This document shows, piece by piece, positions 42,495-49,894 of a stretch of DNA of 64,000 bases. The notes below the pieces were generated by a model. That model was not told the DNA's origin and searched no databases. It worked only from the letters and a program-made list of their open reading frames with translations. This DNA is from CAZJBS01 sp964544475 (GTDB lineage: Bacteria; CLD3; SB21), in assembly GCA_964544475.1 (NCBI GenBank), contig CAZJBS010000006.1, positions 62,001 to 126,000 on the forward strand, in the 5' to 3' direction. Numbering within the stretch: the stretch's first letter is position 1; every line of letters begins with the position of its first letter. The position numbers were made by a program, and so were the translations under genes.

Positions 42495-43216
42495 GCGGGT
42501 CGTCTCAGTTGAAGTGTGGAACGATTCCGATTGACCCATAGCCTGGTACTCGGTGCGACGTGGGGAGGCATCTCGTCCAAATCATTGTCCATCCTGGCCA
42601 GCGACCTCTCATCATCCACATCATACCACTTCGGCAGCACGTCAAGCGTGAGTCCCGCCTGCCTGACTCGGTCGGTGGTCATCCCGGCCACACGATCGGA
42701 ACTCCACGGGATGCCCTCAAACAAGATTGGACACACATTTCGCAGTCCAAGCAGGTAATAACCACCATCCTCGGATGGACCGATGACCACATCGAACCGA
42801 CTGAGCGCGGCAAAGGCCTCCAAAATCCTCTCATCCGGCAGCGTCGGCTGGTCACTTCCAATCACGACCACGCGCTCATATCCTCTGGTGAATAGCATCG
42901 CAAAAGCATGGTCCAGTCGTCGGCCCAGATCGCCTTCGATTTGCGCCAGACAGCTTATCGCCGACCCCGTTATCTCATGTCTTTTCAGTTGCGTCAAAGT
43001 CTCCTCGTAAGCCGAAACCGATTCGGCTGGAGAAACGAAGACAAAAAGGTCACATCGGTTCCTGGAAAGGCGAACGGATTGCGTGAGGATATCATCCACA
43101 AAACAACGGTACAACTCAGCGGCCAATTCGGCTGTGAGCGGCGGACACAACCTGGTCTTCACTTTACCCGCCACCGGTGATTTTACAAATATGATAAGCG
43201 CGGCTTTGTTCACCAT
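42491..43216 (-). CDS. TIGR04282/DUF2064 family glycosyltransferase-like protein
   Basis: 241 residues of the nucleotide-diphospho-sugar transferase fold in its DUF2064 (TIGR04282) form. The opening AALIIFVKSPVAGKVKTRLCPP is the family hallmark, with VVIGSDQPTLP (DxD-like) and PSEDGGYYLLGL after it. Members have been linked to arsenosugar and cofactor synthesis, but the actual donor and acceptor are unknown. TGATG overlap with the GGGPS gene upstream and ATGA overlap with cheW downstream make it an integral part of the chemosensory transcript. Confidence 0.9.
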   Translation of the reverse strand: MVNKAALIIFVKSPVAGKVKTRLCPPLTAELAAELYRCFVDDILTQSVRLSRNRCDLFVFVSPAESVSAYEETLTQLKRHEITGSAISCLAQIEGDLGRRLDHAFAMLFTRGYERVVVIGSDQPTLPDERILEAFAALSRFDVVIGPSEDGGYYLLGLRNVCPILFEGIPWSSDRVAGMTTDRVRQAGLTLDVLPKWYDVDDERSLARMDNDLDEMPPHVAPSTRLWVNRNRSTLQLRRPA

Positions 43217-43998
43217 CACTTCGCCCTGGAAAGTTTCATGGCGGTATTCTTGGTGTCTTTCCAATGAATAGCGCTGCAGAATTCCCGTATGAGATCCTTG
43301 CGATTGGCGTTCTCGAGCACATTGCCCGTCACCACGAACCCGGCCCCGGCCTCGACCTTTGCACGAGCCGCTTCCGGAGTACGAATTCCACCGCCGACGA
43401 TCACCGGAATCGTCAAATATCCGCTGACCGCCTCAATCATCTCATCGGGCACCGAGTGTGTCGCTCCGCTACCTGCCTCGAGATAGATCATCTTCATGCC
43501 CAGGTATTCGCCCGCCATCGCATGCGCGACCGCAATATCGCTTTTGTCCCTTGGAATGGGTTTCGAATTACTCATGAATTCCACCGAAGTCGGCTTCCCG
43601 CCGTCGATCAGCATGTAGCCTGTCGAAATGGCTTCCAGAGCCATCTTGCGAACAATGGGTGCTCCAAGCACCTGCGTGCCGATCAAATATTCGGCATTCC
43701 TGCCGCTGATCAGTGACAGAAATAACAGGGCGTCCGCGTCCTCGGACAGTTGGATGGTACTGCCGGGAAACAGAACCACCGGAATGGAAAAACGTTTCTT
43801 GATGGCCTGAATGGTCGAACGGAATTTGTTGGACAACATCAAACTTCCACCCACGAGCAGGGCGTCCACACCTTCTTCTTCGCTGGTCTGCACTAACTCC
43901 AAAATCTCATTTTCCGGCCGTTTGTCCGGATCAATCAGCACAAAGTAACCAGAACCCTTTCGATTCCGGATGTCAAGCAACGTCTCATAGACCGACAT
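43216..43998 (-). CDS. Geranylgeranylglyceryl-phosphate synthase family prenyltransferase (GGGPS/PcrB)
   Basis: 260 residues, TIM barrel. It attaches a polyprenyl diphosphate by an ether bond to sn-glycerol-1-phosphate. Motifs are FVLIDPDKRP, LVGGSLM, PVVLFPGS near the N-terminus, MIYLEAGSGA, and the phosphate-gripping IVGGGIRTPE and VVTGNVLE. The length and the YLEAGSG form suit group II GGGPS, known from archaea and also from Bacteroidetes-related bacteria. The chain length cannot be told by eye. It lies unusually between two chemosensory genes, coupled to DUF2064 downstream and 9 bases after a chemoreceptor gene. Confidence 0.93.
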   Translation of the reverse strand: MSVYETLLDIRNRKGSGYFVLIDPDKRPENEILELVQTSEEEGVDALLVGGSLMLSNKFRSTIQAIKKRFSIPVVLFPGSTIQLSEDADALLFLSLISGRNAEYLIGTQVLGAPIVRKMALEAISTGYMLIDGGKPTSVEFMSNSKPIPRDKSDIAVAHAMAGEYLGMKMIYLEAGSGATHSVPDEMIEAVSGYLTIPVIVGGGIRTPEAARAKVEAGAGFVVTGNVLENANRKDLIREFCSAIHWKDTKNTAMKLSRAK

Positions 43999-44007
43999 AG
44001 CGCACCT

Positions 44008-45606
44008 CTATTTTTCGTTCCGGCCGTCGTCACGAAGCCGAAAACGGTCAACCATGTTTCGCAGCAGGTTGGTCTGCCCGATTAGACTATCGAGGCTGTC
44101 GTCAATTTGGCGAACACCCTGGGTCGTGGTTTTTGTTATGGCCGAAATATTTTCAATATTTCTTGAGATTTCTTCGGCGGTGTGGCTTTGTTGTTGTGCG
44201 GACACGGCAATATTGGTGATCATTTCAAGCGTTTGATTGTTGGCTCTCAGGATATCGTCCAAGGCTTCGGTCGTTTTACCGCCCAGTTCCCTTCCTCGCT
44301 CCACTTCAATGGTGCCTCGCTCCATGGCCCGTACGGCATCCGCCATGGCCTTCTGGGTTTTTTCGATCATGTGCGTGATTTCTGTCGTTGACTGTGTCGT
44401 GCGTTCGGCAAGTTTCTTGACTTCGTCGGCCACAACGGCAAACCCCTTGCCGTATTCGCCGGCGCTGGCCGCCTCAATGGAAGCGTTGAGGGACAGCAGA
44501 TTTATCTGGTCTGTAATATCGTTGATGACTTCAATAATTGTTCCAATCTGAGCGACCGTCCTGCCTAATTCGAGTATGGTTCTTGCCGACTCGCTGACAA
44601 CTTCCGATATCCTCTGCAAGCCGGACACCGTATCATCCACGACGACTTTACCCCTCTGTACGGCTTCATTGGCCGTTTTTGAAACCTGGACGGCGTCGGA
44701 AGTGTTGGATGATGTCTGGACAATCGTGGCGCTCATTTCCTCCGCCGCCACCGCAACCAGCGTGGTTTGGCTGGATTGGGTCTCCGAACCGTCCGACACA
44801 TTGCTTGTAATGGTATTGATGGCGCCGACGGAACTGCCAATCTGTCGCGTGGCATCGGCGATTTGTTTGATCATGTCGTGCAGGCGATCGAGAAATCCAT
44901 TGAAAGCCATGCCCAATTGACCGATTTCATCATCGACGCTGATCGAAATACGTTTCGTCAAATCTCCTTCTCCTTCCGCGATGTCCTTGAGTCTCTCCAC
45001 GACTCCGGTAATGGGTTTGATCAGGATATTGCTAAAAATATATGCCCCAACCATACCCATGCTCACGGTCAGCAGCAGCAGTATGACGGCAAATCCAATG
45101 TCCGAGCGCAATTGACTTGAAATCTCCTCCGTTGACACGCCCGCCACCAGAACGCCGATCTCATTGCCCACACCATTTTGCACCGGCAGAATAATCGATT
45201 TGACATCAAACGCCTCAAATAGCCGCGAAGACTGCCCCTCTTTGTGCATGGCTTCATTTTCCGACAAGACCATGGCGAGCATGTCTTTCTCAATGGACGG
45301 ATCCCGAAAATAGCCGGTGAAAACCTGGCCGGTAGCGTCCAGGGCAAGCACGTACTCGTTTGTACCTTTCACCGCGGCAAAATTGTCCATCACCGTCGCC
45401 TTATCCCCAAAATCCAACCCTGCACTGATGTTTTTGGCCGTTATTTCGGCATTGCGTTGCAACAGCCGTTCCTGCGCTTCGACAGCCGTGTTGTGTAAGC
45501 GAATCAGGAAAATCACCGCCACGAGCGTCATAAAGAACAAACCGAACGCCGCGTAACCGGCCATCATCTTGGTACGCATTCTGAGATTCAGAAAATAATT
45601 CAGCAT
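44008..45606 (-). CDS. Methyl-accepting chemoreceptor with periplasmic sensor
   Basis: 532 residues. TM1 about 14-36, a small periplasmic domain (about 37-170), TM2 about 172-195, HAMP (about 196-250, KPITGVVERLKDIAEGEGDLTKR), then a coiled signalling domain with hairpin tip INLLSLNASIEAASAG and FAVVADEVKKLAERT. The ligand is unknown. AGGAG 6 bases before the ATG. It opens the chemosensory part of the operon in the position of WspA. Confidence 0.95.
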   Translation of the reverse strand: MLNYFLNLRMRTKMMAGYAAFGLFFMTLVAVIFLIRLHNTAVEAQERLLQRNAEITAKNISAGLDFGDKATVMDNFAAVKGTNEYVLALDATGQVFTGYFRDPSIEKDMLAMVLSENEAMHKEGQSSRLFEAFDVKSIILPVQNGVGNEIGVLVAGVSTEEISSQLRSDIGFAVILLLLTVSMGMVGAYIFSNILIKPITGVVERLKDIAEGEGDLTKRISISVDDEIGQLGMAFNGFLDRLHDMIKQIADATRQIGSSVGAINTITSNVSDGSETQSSQTTLVAVAAEEMSATIVQTSSNTSDAVQVSKTANEAVQRGKVVVDDTVSGLQRISEVVSESARTILELGRTVAQIGTIIEVINDITDQINLLSLNASIEAASAGEYGKGFAVVADEVKKLAERTTQSTTEITHMIEKTQKAMADAVRAMERGTIEVERGRELGGKTTEALDDILRANNQTLEMITNIAVSAQQQSHTAEEISRNIENISAITKTTTQGVRQIDDSLDSLIGQTNLLRNMVDRFRLRDDGRNEK

Positions 45607-45634
45607 TGAAATCTCCTGCTAGGATCTTGGGATC

Positions 45635-46426
45635 TCACCGAACGGCGCCCTCCAATGATCCGGACATTCGTTCTTCCAGTTCTTGGGCCGCCTCTTGTAC
45701 GGAAATGGCCTTAATGCTTTCATGTGTTGTCACGCGTTCGCTCTTGAGAAACCGGGCCCGATCCAGCGAATCCATTCGTGATTTCTGACGCAACGCTTCC
45801 CGCTGAATTCGTTCCTGCTCAGACAGAATCGGGTCTGACAACTGCCATTTCTTTCGAAGTCTGTTTGTCGGTGCCGTCGTACGGATCTCTCGCGCAGACT
45901 CCGATGTATCAGAAAAAACAGGTTCAGAACTCTGGTTCGTTTGGTCCAATAACAGAAATATGATACAAAGAACACCCAGCACCGCACCACCACCGTTGAC
46001 ATACTGGTTCAGTCGTTTTTCTTTCTTGAGCTTCTTGGCGACTTTTTCATCCAGCGTCAACATCTCGGTTGGATCGGTAATGCGTTCCGGAGCGATTTCT
46101 GGAAGGGATTCGCCATCCATCACCACTGTCGTGACGGGCACCGCGTAGATGTCTTCAGAGACAAAATGGAGCTTCTGACGAATTCGGTTGTATTCTCCCA
46201 CAAGATCACTTCCGTTCAGTCCAACCGCATCGGAGAGCGTTTTCAGATATCCCGTGATGAAGACCTGCGTCGTAAAATCAAAATCCCCTCCTTCGAGGCG
46301 AAAAATAACAGCTTTCGACAAACGGGTCTTCCGGTTGATTTGCTCCACGGTTAGGCCTTTCTCCTCTCTGGCCGATTTCAACATGGATGCCATAGGCTGG
46401 AATTCATCTCTTGCTGTCGACATCAT
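45635..46426 (-). CDS. RodZ-like HTH membrane protein
   Basis: 263 residues. An N-terminal Cro/C1-type HTH of the HTH_25/RodZ kind (about 13-85; LKSAREEKGLTVEQINRKT, VFITGYLKTLSDAVGL). A linker and basic stretch precede one membrane helix (about 147-166). A charged coiled C-terminal tail of about 95 residues follows (EQERIQREALRQKS). RodZ links MreB to the wall machinery; here the C-terminal beta domain is missing, so the function may differ. ATGA overlap with maf and 28 bases before the chemoreceptor gene. Confidence 0.8.
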   Translation of the reverse strand: MMSTARDEFQPMASMLKSAREEKGLTVEQINRKTRLSKAVIFRLEGGDFDFTTQVFITGYLKTLSDAVGLNGSDLVGEYNRIRQKLHFVSEDIYAVPVTTVVMDGESLPEIAPERITDPTEMLTLDEKVAKKLKKEKRLNQYVNGGGAVLGVLCIIFLLLDQTNQSSEPVFSDTSESAREIRTTAPTNRLRKKWQLSDPILSEQERIQREALRQKSRMDSLDRARFLKSERVTTHESIKAISVQEAAQELEERMSGSLEGAVR

Positions 46427-47028
46427 TGGGCCTGAATTTGGAAGTGCGCATTCAGCGCCTGGTAGACGTTGGTGATGGGTAAACCCACCACATTGTAAAA
46501 ATCACCTTCGATGCTTTCGACGAAAACGGCGCTGGCGTCTTGAATCCCATATGACCCGGCTTTGTCAAAGGGCGCCCCGGTCGCAATGTACCGATCAATG
46601 TCGTCAGAATTCAACTTTCGGAATGTTACACGTGTCATCTCCACTCCGATATGGGCGGTGTCTTTCGCGCGGTGAACCAACGCATAGGCCGTGTGGACCT
46701 CGTGCGTTCGTCCACTTAGCATTTCCAGCATTTCACGTGCCGCGCCCGCATCGACCGGTTTTCCGAGGACGCTGTCATCAATAAGGACAATAGTATCGGC
46801 CGCAAGCACGATTCGGTCCGGCCACCGATTAGCCACGGGTAATGCCTTGTCCAGAGCCAGACGCCGGGCCTCCAATACGGGATTGTCACCCTGGAGTGTC
46901 TCGTCCACATGGCTTGGCTCGACAACAAAATCAAAACCAACCTGGGCTAGTATCTGCGCTCGCCTGGGCGAGGAGGATGCCAGCACAATTTGGCCAAATT
47001 TTCGTCGCAGATAGTCATTTTGATTCAT
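46423..47028 (-). CDS. maf: Maf-type nucleotide pyrophosphatase
   Basis: 201 residues. House-cleaning nucleoside triphosphate pyrophosphatase. LASSSPRRAQIL at the N-terminus, AADTIVLIDDSVLGKP in the middle and GSYGIQDASAVFVESIEGD are the family signatures. First gene of the long minus-strand run. The 162-base gap upstream (47029-47190) contains a short stem ATCCC-N4-GGGAT and an 8-base inverted repeat GCTTATTT/AAATAAGC with a 20-base loop. I could not place a promoter or terminator there with confidence. Confidence 0.95.
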   Translation of the reverse strand: MNQNDYLRRKFGQIVLASSSPRRAQILAQVGFDFVVEPSHVDETLQGDNPVLEARRLALDKALPVANRWPDRIVLAADTIVLIDDSVLGKPVDAGAAREMLEMLSGRTHEVHTAYALVHRAKDTAHIGVEMTRVTFRKLNSDDIDRYIATGAPFDKAGSYGIQDASAVFVESIEGDFYNVVGLPITNVYQALNAHFQIQAQ

Positions 47029-47190
47029 GCCTGAGCCGGAATGAGAACACGAAATCAGGTTGATCCCGTAAGGGATAGGATAAGCTTATTTACTGTTTTT
47101 TAATATATTGGAAATAAGCAGAATTGACAAGTTCTTTTTGGGGACGGCTGGCCTCGCCCCCAGGGCAGTCCTCAGTCCAAATTTTAAGAA

Positions 47191-48741
47191 CTACAGGGGT
47201 ATGTTGCCGTGTTTCTTTTTCGGATTGGAGTCGACTTTGTTCTCCAACATGCGCAAAGACTTGATGAGCCGCGCACGTGTCGAAGAGGGTTCGATGACAT
47301 CATCAATGTAACCTCTTTCGGCGGCATGATAGGGATTGGCAAATTTCTCCTGATAGTCCGTGATCAATTTTGACTCCGTATCCTGCGGATCAGGCGAATT
47401 CTCAATTTCTTTCTTGAAAATGATCTCGACCGCACCCTTGGCGCCCATGACAGCGATTTCGGCCGTGGGCCATGCGAAATTGACATCGCCACGAATGTGT
47501 TTTGAATTCATGACGTCATAGGCTCCACCATAGGCCTTCCGTGTAATGACCGTAATTTTTGGAACGGTGGCCTCGCAGAAAGCGTACAACAGTTTTGCTC
47601 CATGGCGGATAATACCGCGCCATTCCTGATCGCTGCCCGGCAGGAAACCCGGGACATCCTCAAAGACCACAAGCGGGATATTAAACGCATCACAGAATCT
47701 TACAAATCGGGCGCCCTTGACCGAAGAATCGATGTCAAGCACTCCCGCCAGCACGGCCGGCTGGTTGGCCACAATGCCCACGGGACGTCCGTCCAATCTG
47801 GCAAAACCGACGATGATGTTTGCCGCAAAATCCTCGTGAATTTCGAGGAAGTCGCCATGGTCGACCACCAACCGGATTATTTCTTTCATGTCGTATGGCT
47901 TGTTGGCGTTGTCCGGAATGATGGTGGCCAGGGAGGCTTCCGCCCGGCTGACCGGATCGTCGCATGAGGCCCGAGGCGGATCATCCAGGTTATTGGATGG
48001 CAGAAAGCCGACGAGTTTCTTGATCTTCATCATGCAATCGATCTCGCTCTCGGCCGCAAAATGGGCCACGCCGCTCTTGGCGGCATGAGTCAATGCACCT
48101 CCGAGTGCTTCCGAAGTGATTTCCTCATGAGTCACCGTCTTGACAACGTTCGGACCGGTGACAAACATATAACTGGTGTTCTTGACCATAAACACAAAGT
48201 CCGTGATGGCGGGAGAATACACCGCTCCGCCGGCGCACGGTCCCATGATCGCAGAAATCTGTGGAATCACTCCGGACGCCAGTGTATTCAGAAGAAAGAT
48301 GTCGGCGTACCCGCCCAGACTGACCACACCTTCCTGAATGCGCGCCCCTCCCGAATCATTGATGCCGATGACCGGCGCGCCCATCTTCATGGCCATTTTC
48401 ATGACTTTGACGATTTTTTCCGCATGCACTTCAGAGAGACTCCCGCCAAATACCGTGAAATCCTGGCTGAAAATGTACACCAGGCGCGAATCGATAGTTC
48501 CATAGCCCGTCACGACACCGTCCCCAAGTGGCCTATCCTGTTCCAGTCCGAAGGCCGTCGACCGATGCCTTGTCAGCATATCGATCTCCTCAAAACTCCC
48601 ATCGTCCAGCAGCAGGTCGATACGCTCGCGCGCCGTGAGCTTTCCTTTCTTGTGTTGCGCCTCGATCCGCTTCTGACCGCCGCCGAGTCGGGCTTCCTGT
48701 TTCAGTTTTTTCAGGTGTTCGGATTTCTTACTCAGTGACAT
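47191..48741 (-). CDS. Biotin-dependent acyl-CoA carboxylase, carboxyltransferase subunit (PccB/MmdA type)
   Basis: 516 residues. It transfers CO2 between biotin and propionyl- or methylmalonyl-CoA. The crotonase-fold halves carry INDSGGARIQEGV and MGPCAGGAVYSPAITDF, then FEDVPGFLPGSDQE and ITRKAYGGAYDVM, typical of PccB and MmdA. Whether it works as propionyl-CoA carboxylase or sodium-pumping decarboxylase depends on partner subunits that are not in the window. GGAG before the ATG; it stands after the beta-helix gene by 12 bases. Confidence 0.95.
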   Translation of the reverse strand: MSLSKKSEHLKKLKQEARLGGGQKRIEAQHKKGKLTARERIDLLLDDGSFEEIDMLTRHRSTAFGLEQDRPLGDGVVTGYGTIDSRLVYIFSQDFTVFGGSLSEVHAEKIVKVMKMAMKMGAPVIGINDSGGARIQEGVVSLGGYADIFLLNTLASGVIPQISAIMGPCAGGAVYSPAITDFVFMVKNTSYMFVTGPNVVKTVTHEEITSEALGGALTHAAKSGVAHFAAESEIDCMMKIKKLVGFLPSNNLDDPPRASCDDPVSRAEASLATIIPDNANKPYDMKEIIRLVVDHGDFLEIHEDFAANIIVGFARLDGRPVGIVANQPAVLAGVLDIDSSVKGARFVRFCDAFNIPLVVFEDVPGFLPGSDQEWRGIIRHGAKLLYAFCEATVPKITVITRKAYGGAYDVMNSKHIRGDVNFAWPTAEIAVMGAKGAVEIIFKKEIENSPDPQDTESKLITDYQEKFANPYHAAERGYIDDVIEPSSTRARLIKSLRMLENKVDSNPKKKHGNIPL

Positions 48742-48753
48742 CGGTGCTCCGGT

Positions 48754-49800
48754 TCATTTGAACGGTGGTAGAATAGTTCCTATTGCATACGGCGTATCGC
48801 TGACCGGCAGAAACTTGATGACGTTCGTATCACTTATCGTCGCCGCCACGGCCGCGAGACTATCCGACGAATAACCCCAATAGTTGTGCGTCATGTTGCA
48901 CACGGCGCTGGCCGGATCGACCAGAACATTGTAGCCGCCTGGGAAGTTGTCAAAAATGTTGCTTTCGGTCACCATCAATTCGTCGGTCAGCTGAAAAAGG
49001 CTTATGCCATAATGGCTTCCCGAGAATTCGCACGATGTCACGGTTCCGTACCCATGCCGGACCATTAATCCGATGCCGTCGGCACCGCCGGCATTCTGAA
49101 GCAGGCGACTCCGGGACATGCGGATGGCCGACGTATCAAGCCTGATACCGAATTCGGCATTTCTAACGAAATCGGATCCGTCAACGAAGACGACGCTTCC
49201 GGTCGCCATCAGGCCACCACGATTATTCGAAAAGGTACACTGGGTAATCACCAGACTGTCCACGTCACTGGCCAAAACTCCATAACCTTCCGAAACGTCC
49301 GAAGAATCCGCCCGATCGAACAAACAATTCTCCAGCGTGACCCGGTGCCCGGTCGCCCGTATGGCTGTTTTTGGGTACAAAAAACGGCAGTGTTTGAATG
49401 TGGAGATTTGCCCTGAACCCTCCAGGATAACGGATCCCCAGTCCCCCGGTTGTCGGTTGCCTTCATCGGATACCGGCACAAACATAATCGGTTTTTCCGG
49501 CTCGCCAAGCGCCACAATGTTGCCTTCCATGGCCATATTCCTTCGCCGTGATTCCCGGTCTTTCAGATCAAAGACAATTTCAACTCCGGCTTCGATCGTC
49601 AGCGTCGAACCATGAAAACATCCGAAGTCGTCGACAATAAGATACGGACTCGCATCCACAGACAAAACAATGTCCTGCGAGTACATGCCCGATAATTTCG
49701 TATAACGTCGACCGGATTGTGAATCAATGGCCTCGCGACATGAGAGAACACATAGAAAGTAGACGAATGACGTTGCTCGATTTTGAAGTGGCAATGACAA
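48754..49800 (-). CDS. Right-handed beta-helix lipoprotein
   Basis: 348 residues. The N-terminal hydrophobic stretch ends CVLSC (Cys21), a lipobox. About ten beta-helix coils follow (VTLENCLFDR, LVITQCTFSNN, VVFVDGSDFVRN, VTSCEFSGSHYG), as in pectate-lyase-like surface proteins. Near the end NMTHNYWGYSSD recalls the N-x-W-G motif common at the close of such helices. Carbohydrate binding or surface anchoring is possible; no catalytic residues are recognised. TTG start, the first after an in-frame stop, without a strong ribosome site. Confidence 0.8.
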   Translation of the reverse strand: MSLPLQNRATSFVYFLCVLSCREAIDSQSGRRYTKLSGMYSQDIVLSVDASPYLIVDDFGCFHGSTLTIEAGVEIVFDLKDRESRRRNMAMEGNIVALGEPEKPIMFVPVSDEGNRQPGDWGSVILEGSGQISTFKHCRFLYPKTAIRATGHRVTLENCLFDRADSSDVSEGYGVLASDVDSLVITQCTFSNNRGGLMATGSVVFVDGSDFVRNAEFGIRLDTSAIRMSRSRLLQNAGGADGIGLMVRHGYGTVTSCEFSGSHYGISLFQLTDELMVTESNIFDNFPGGYNVLVDPASAVCNMTHNYWGYSSDSLAAVAATISDTNVIKFLPVSDTPYAIGTILPPFK

Positions 49801-49867
49801 TCTCTAACCACTAAATTGAAGAACGAATGGCGCGTGAGGAACTATAAATGAACTTATCAACATTCCT

Positions 49868-49885
49868 TTTGAATTTCAATTCAAA
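49868..49885. repeat. Perfect palindrome upstream of glnE
   Basis: TTTGAATT-TC-AATTCAAA, 8-base arms, ending 9 bases before the glnE ATG. Possible operator or mRNA hairpin masking the start. It resembles, but does not equal, the palindrome upstream of erpA. Confidence 0.4.
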
Positions 49886-49894
49886 ATTCCCCAT

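Noticed and set aside
47029..47190. Terminator or promoter between the carboxyltransferase gene and maf
   Set aside because: Only a 5-bp stem and a distant 8-base inverted repeat are present; no consensus promoter boxes at correct spacing.
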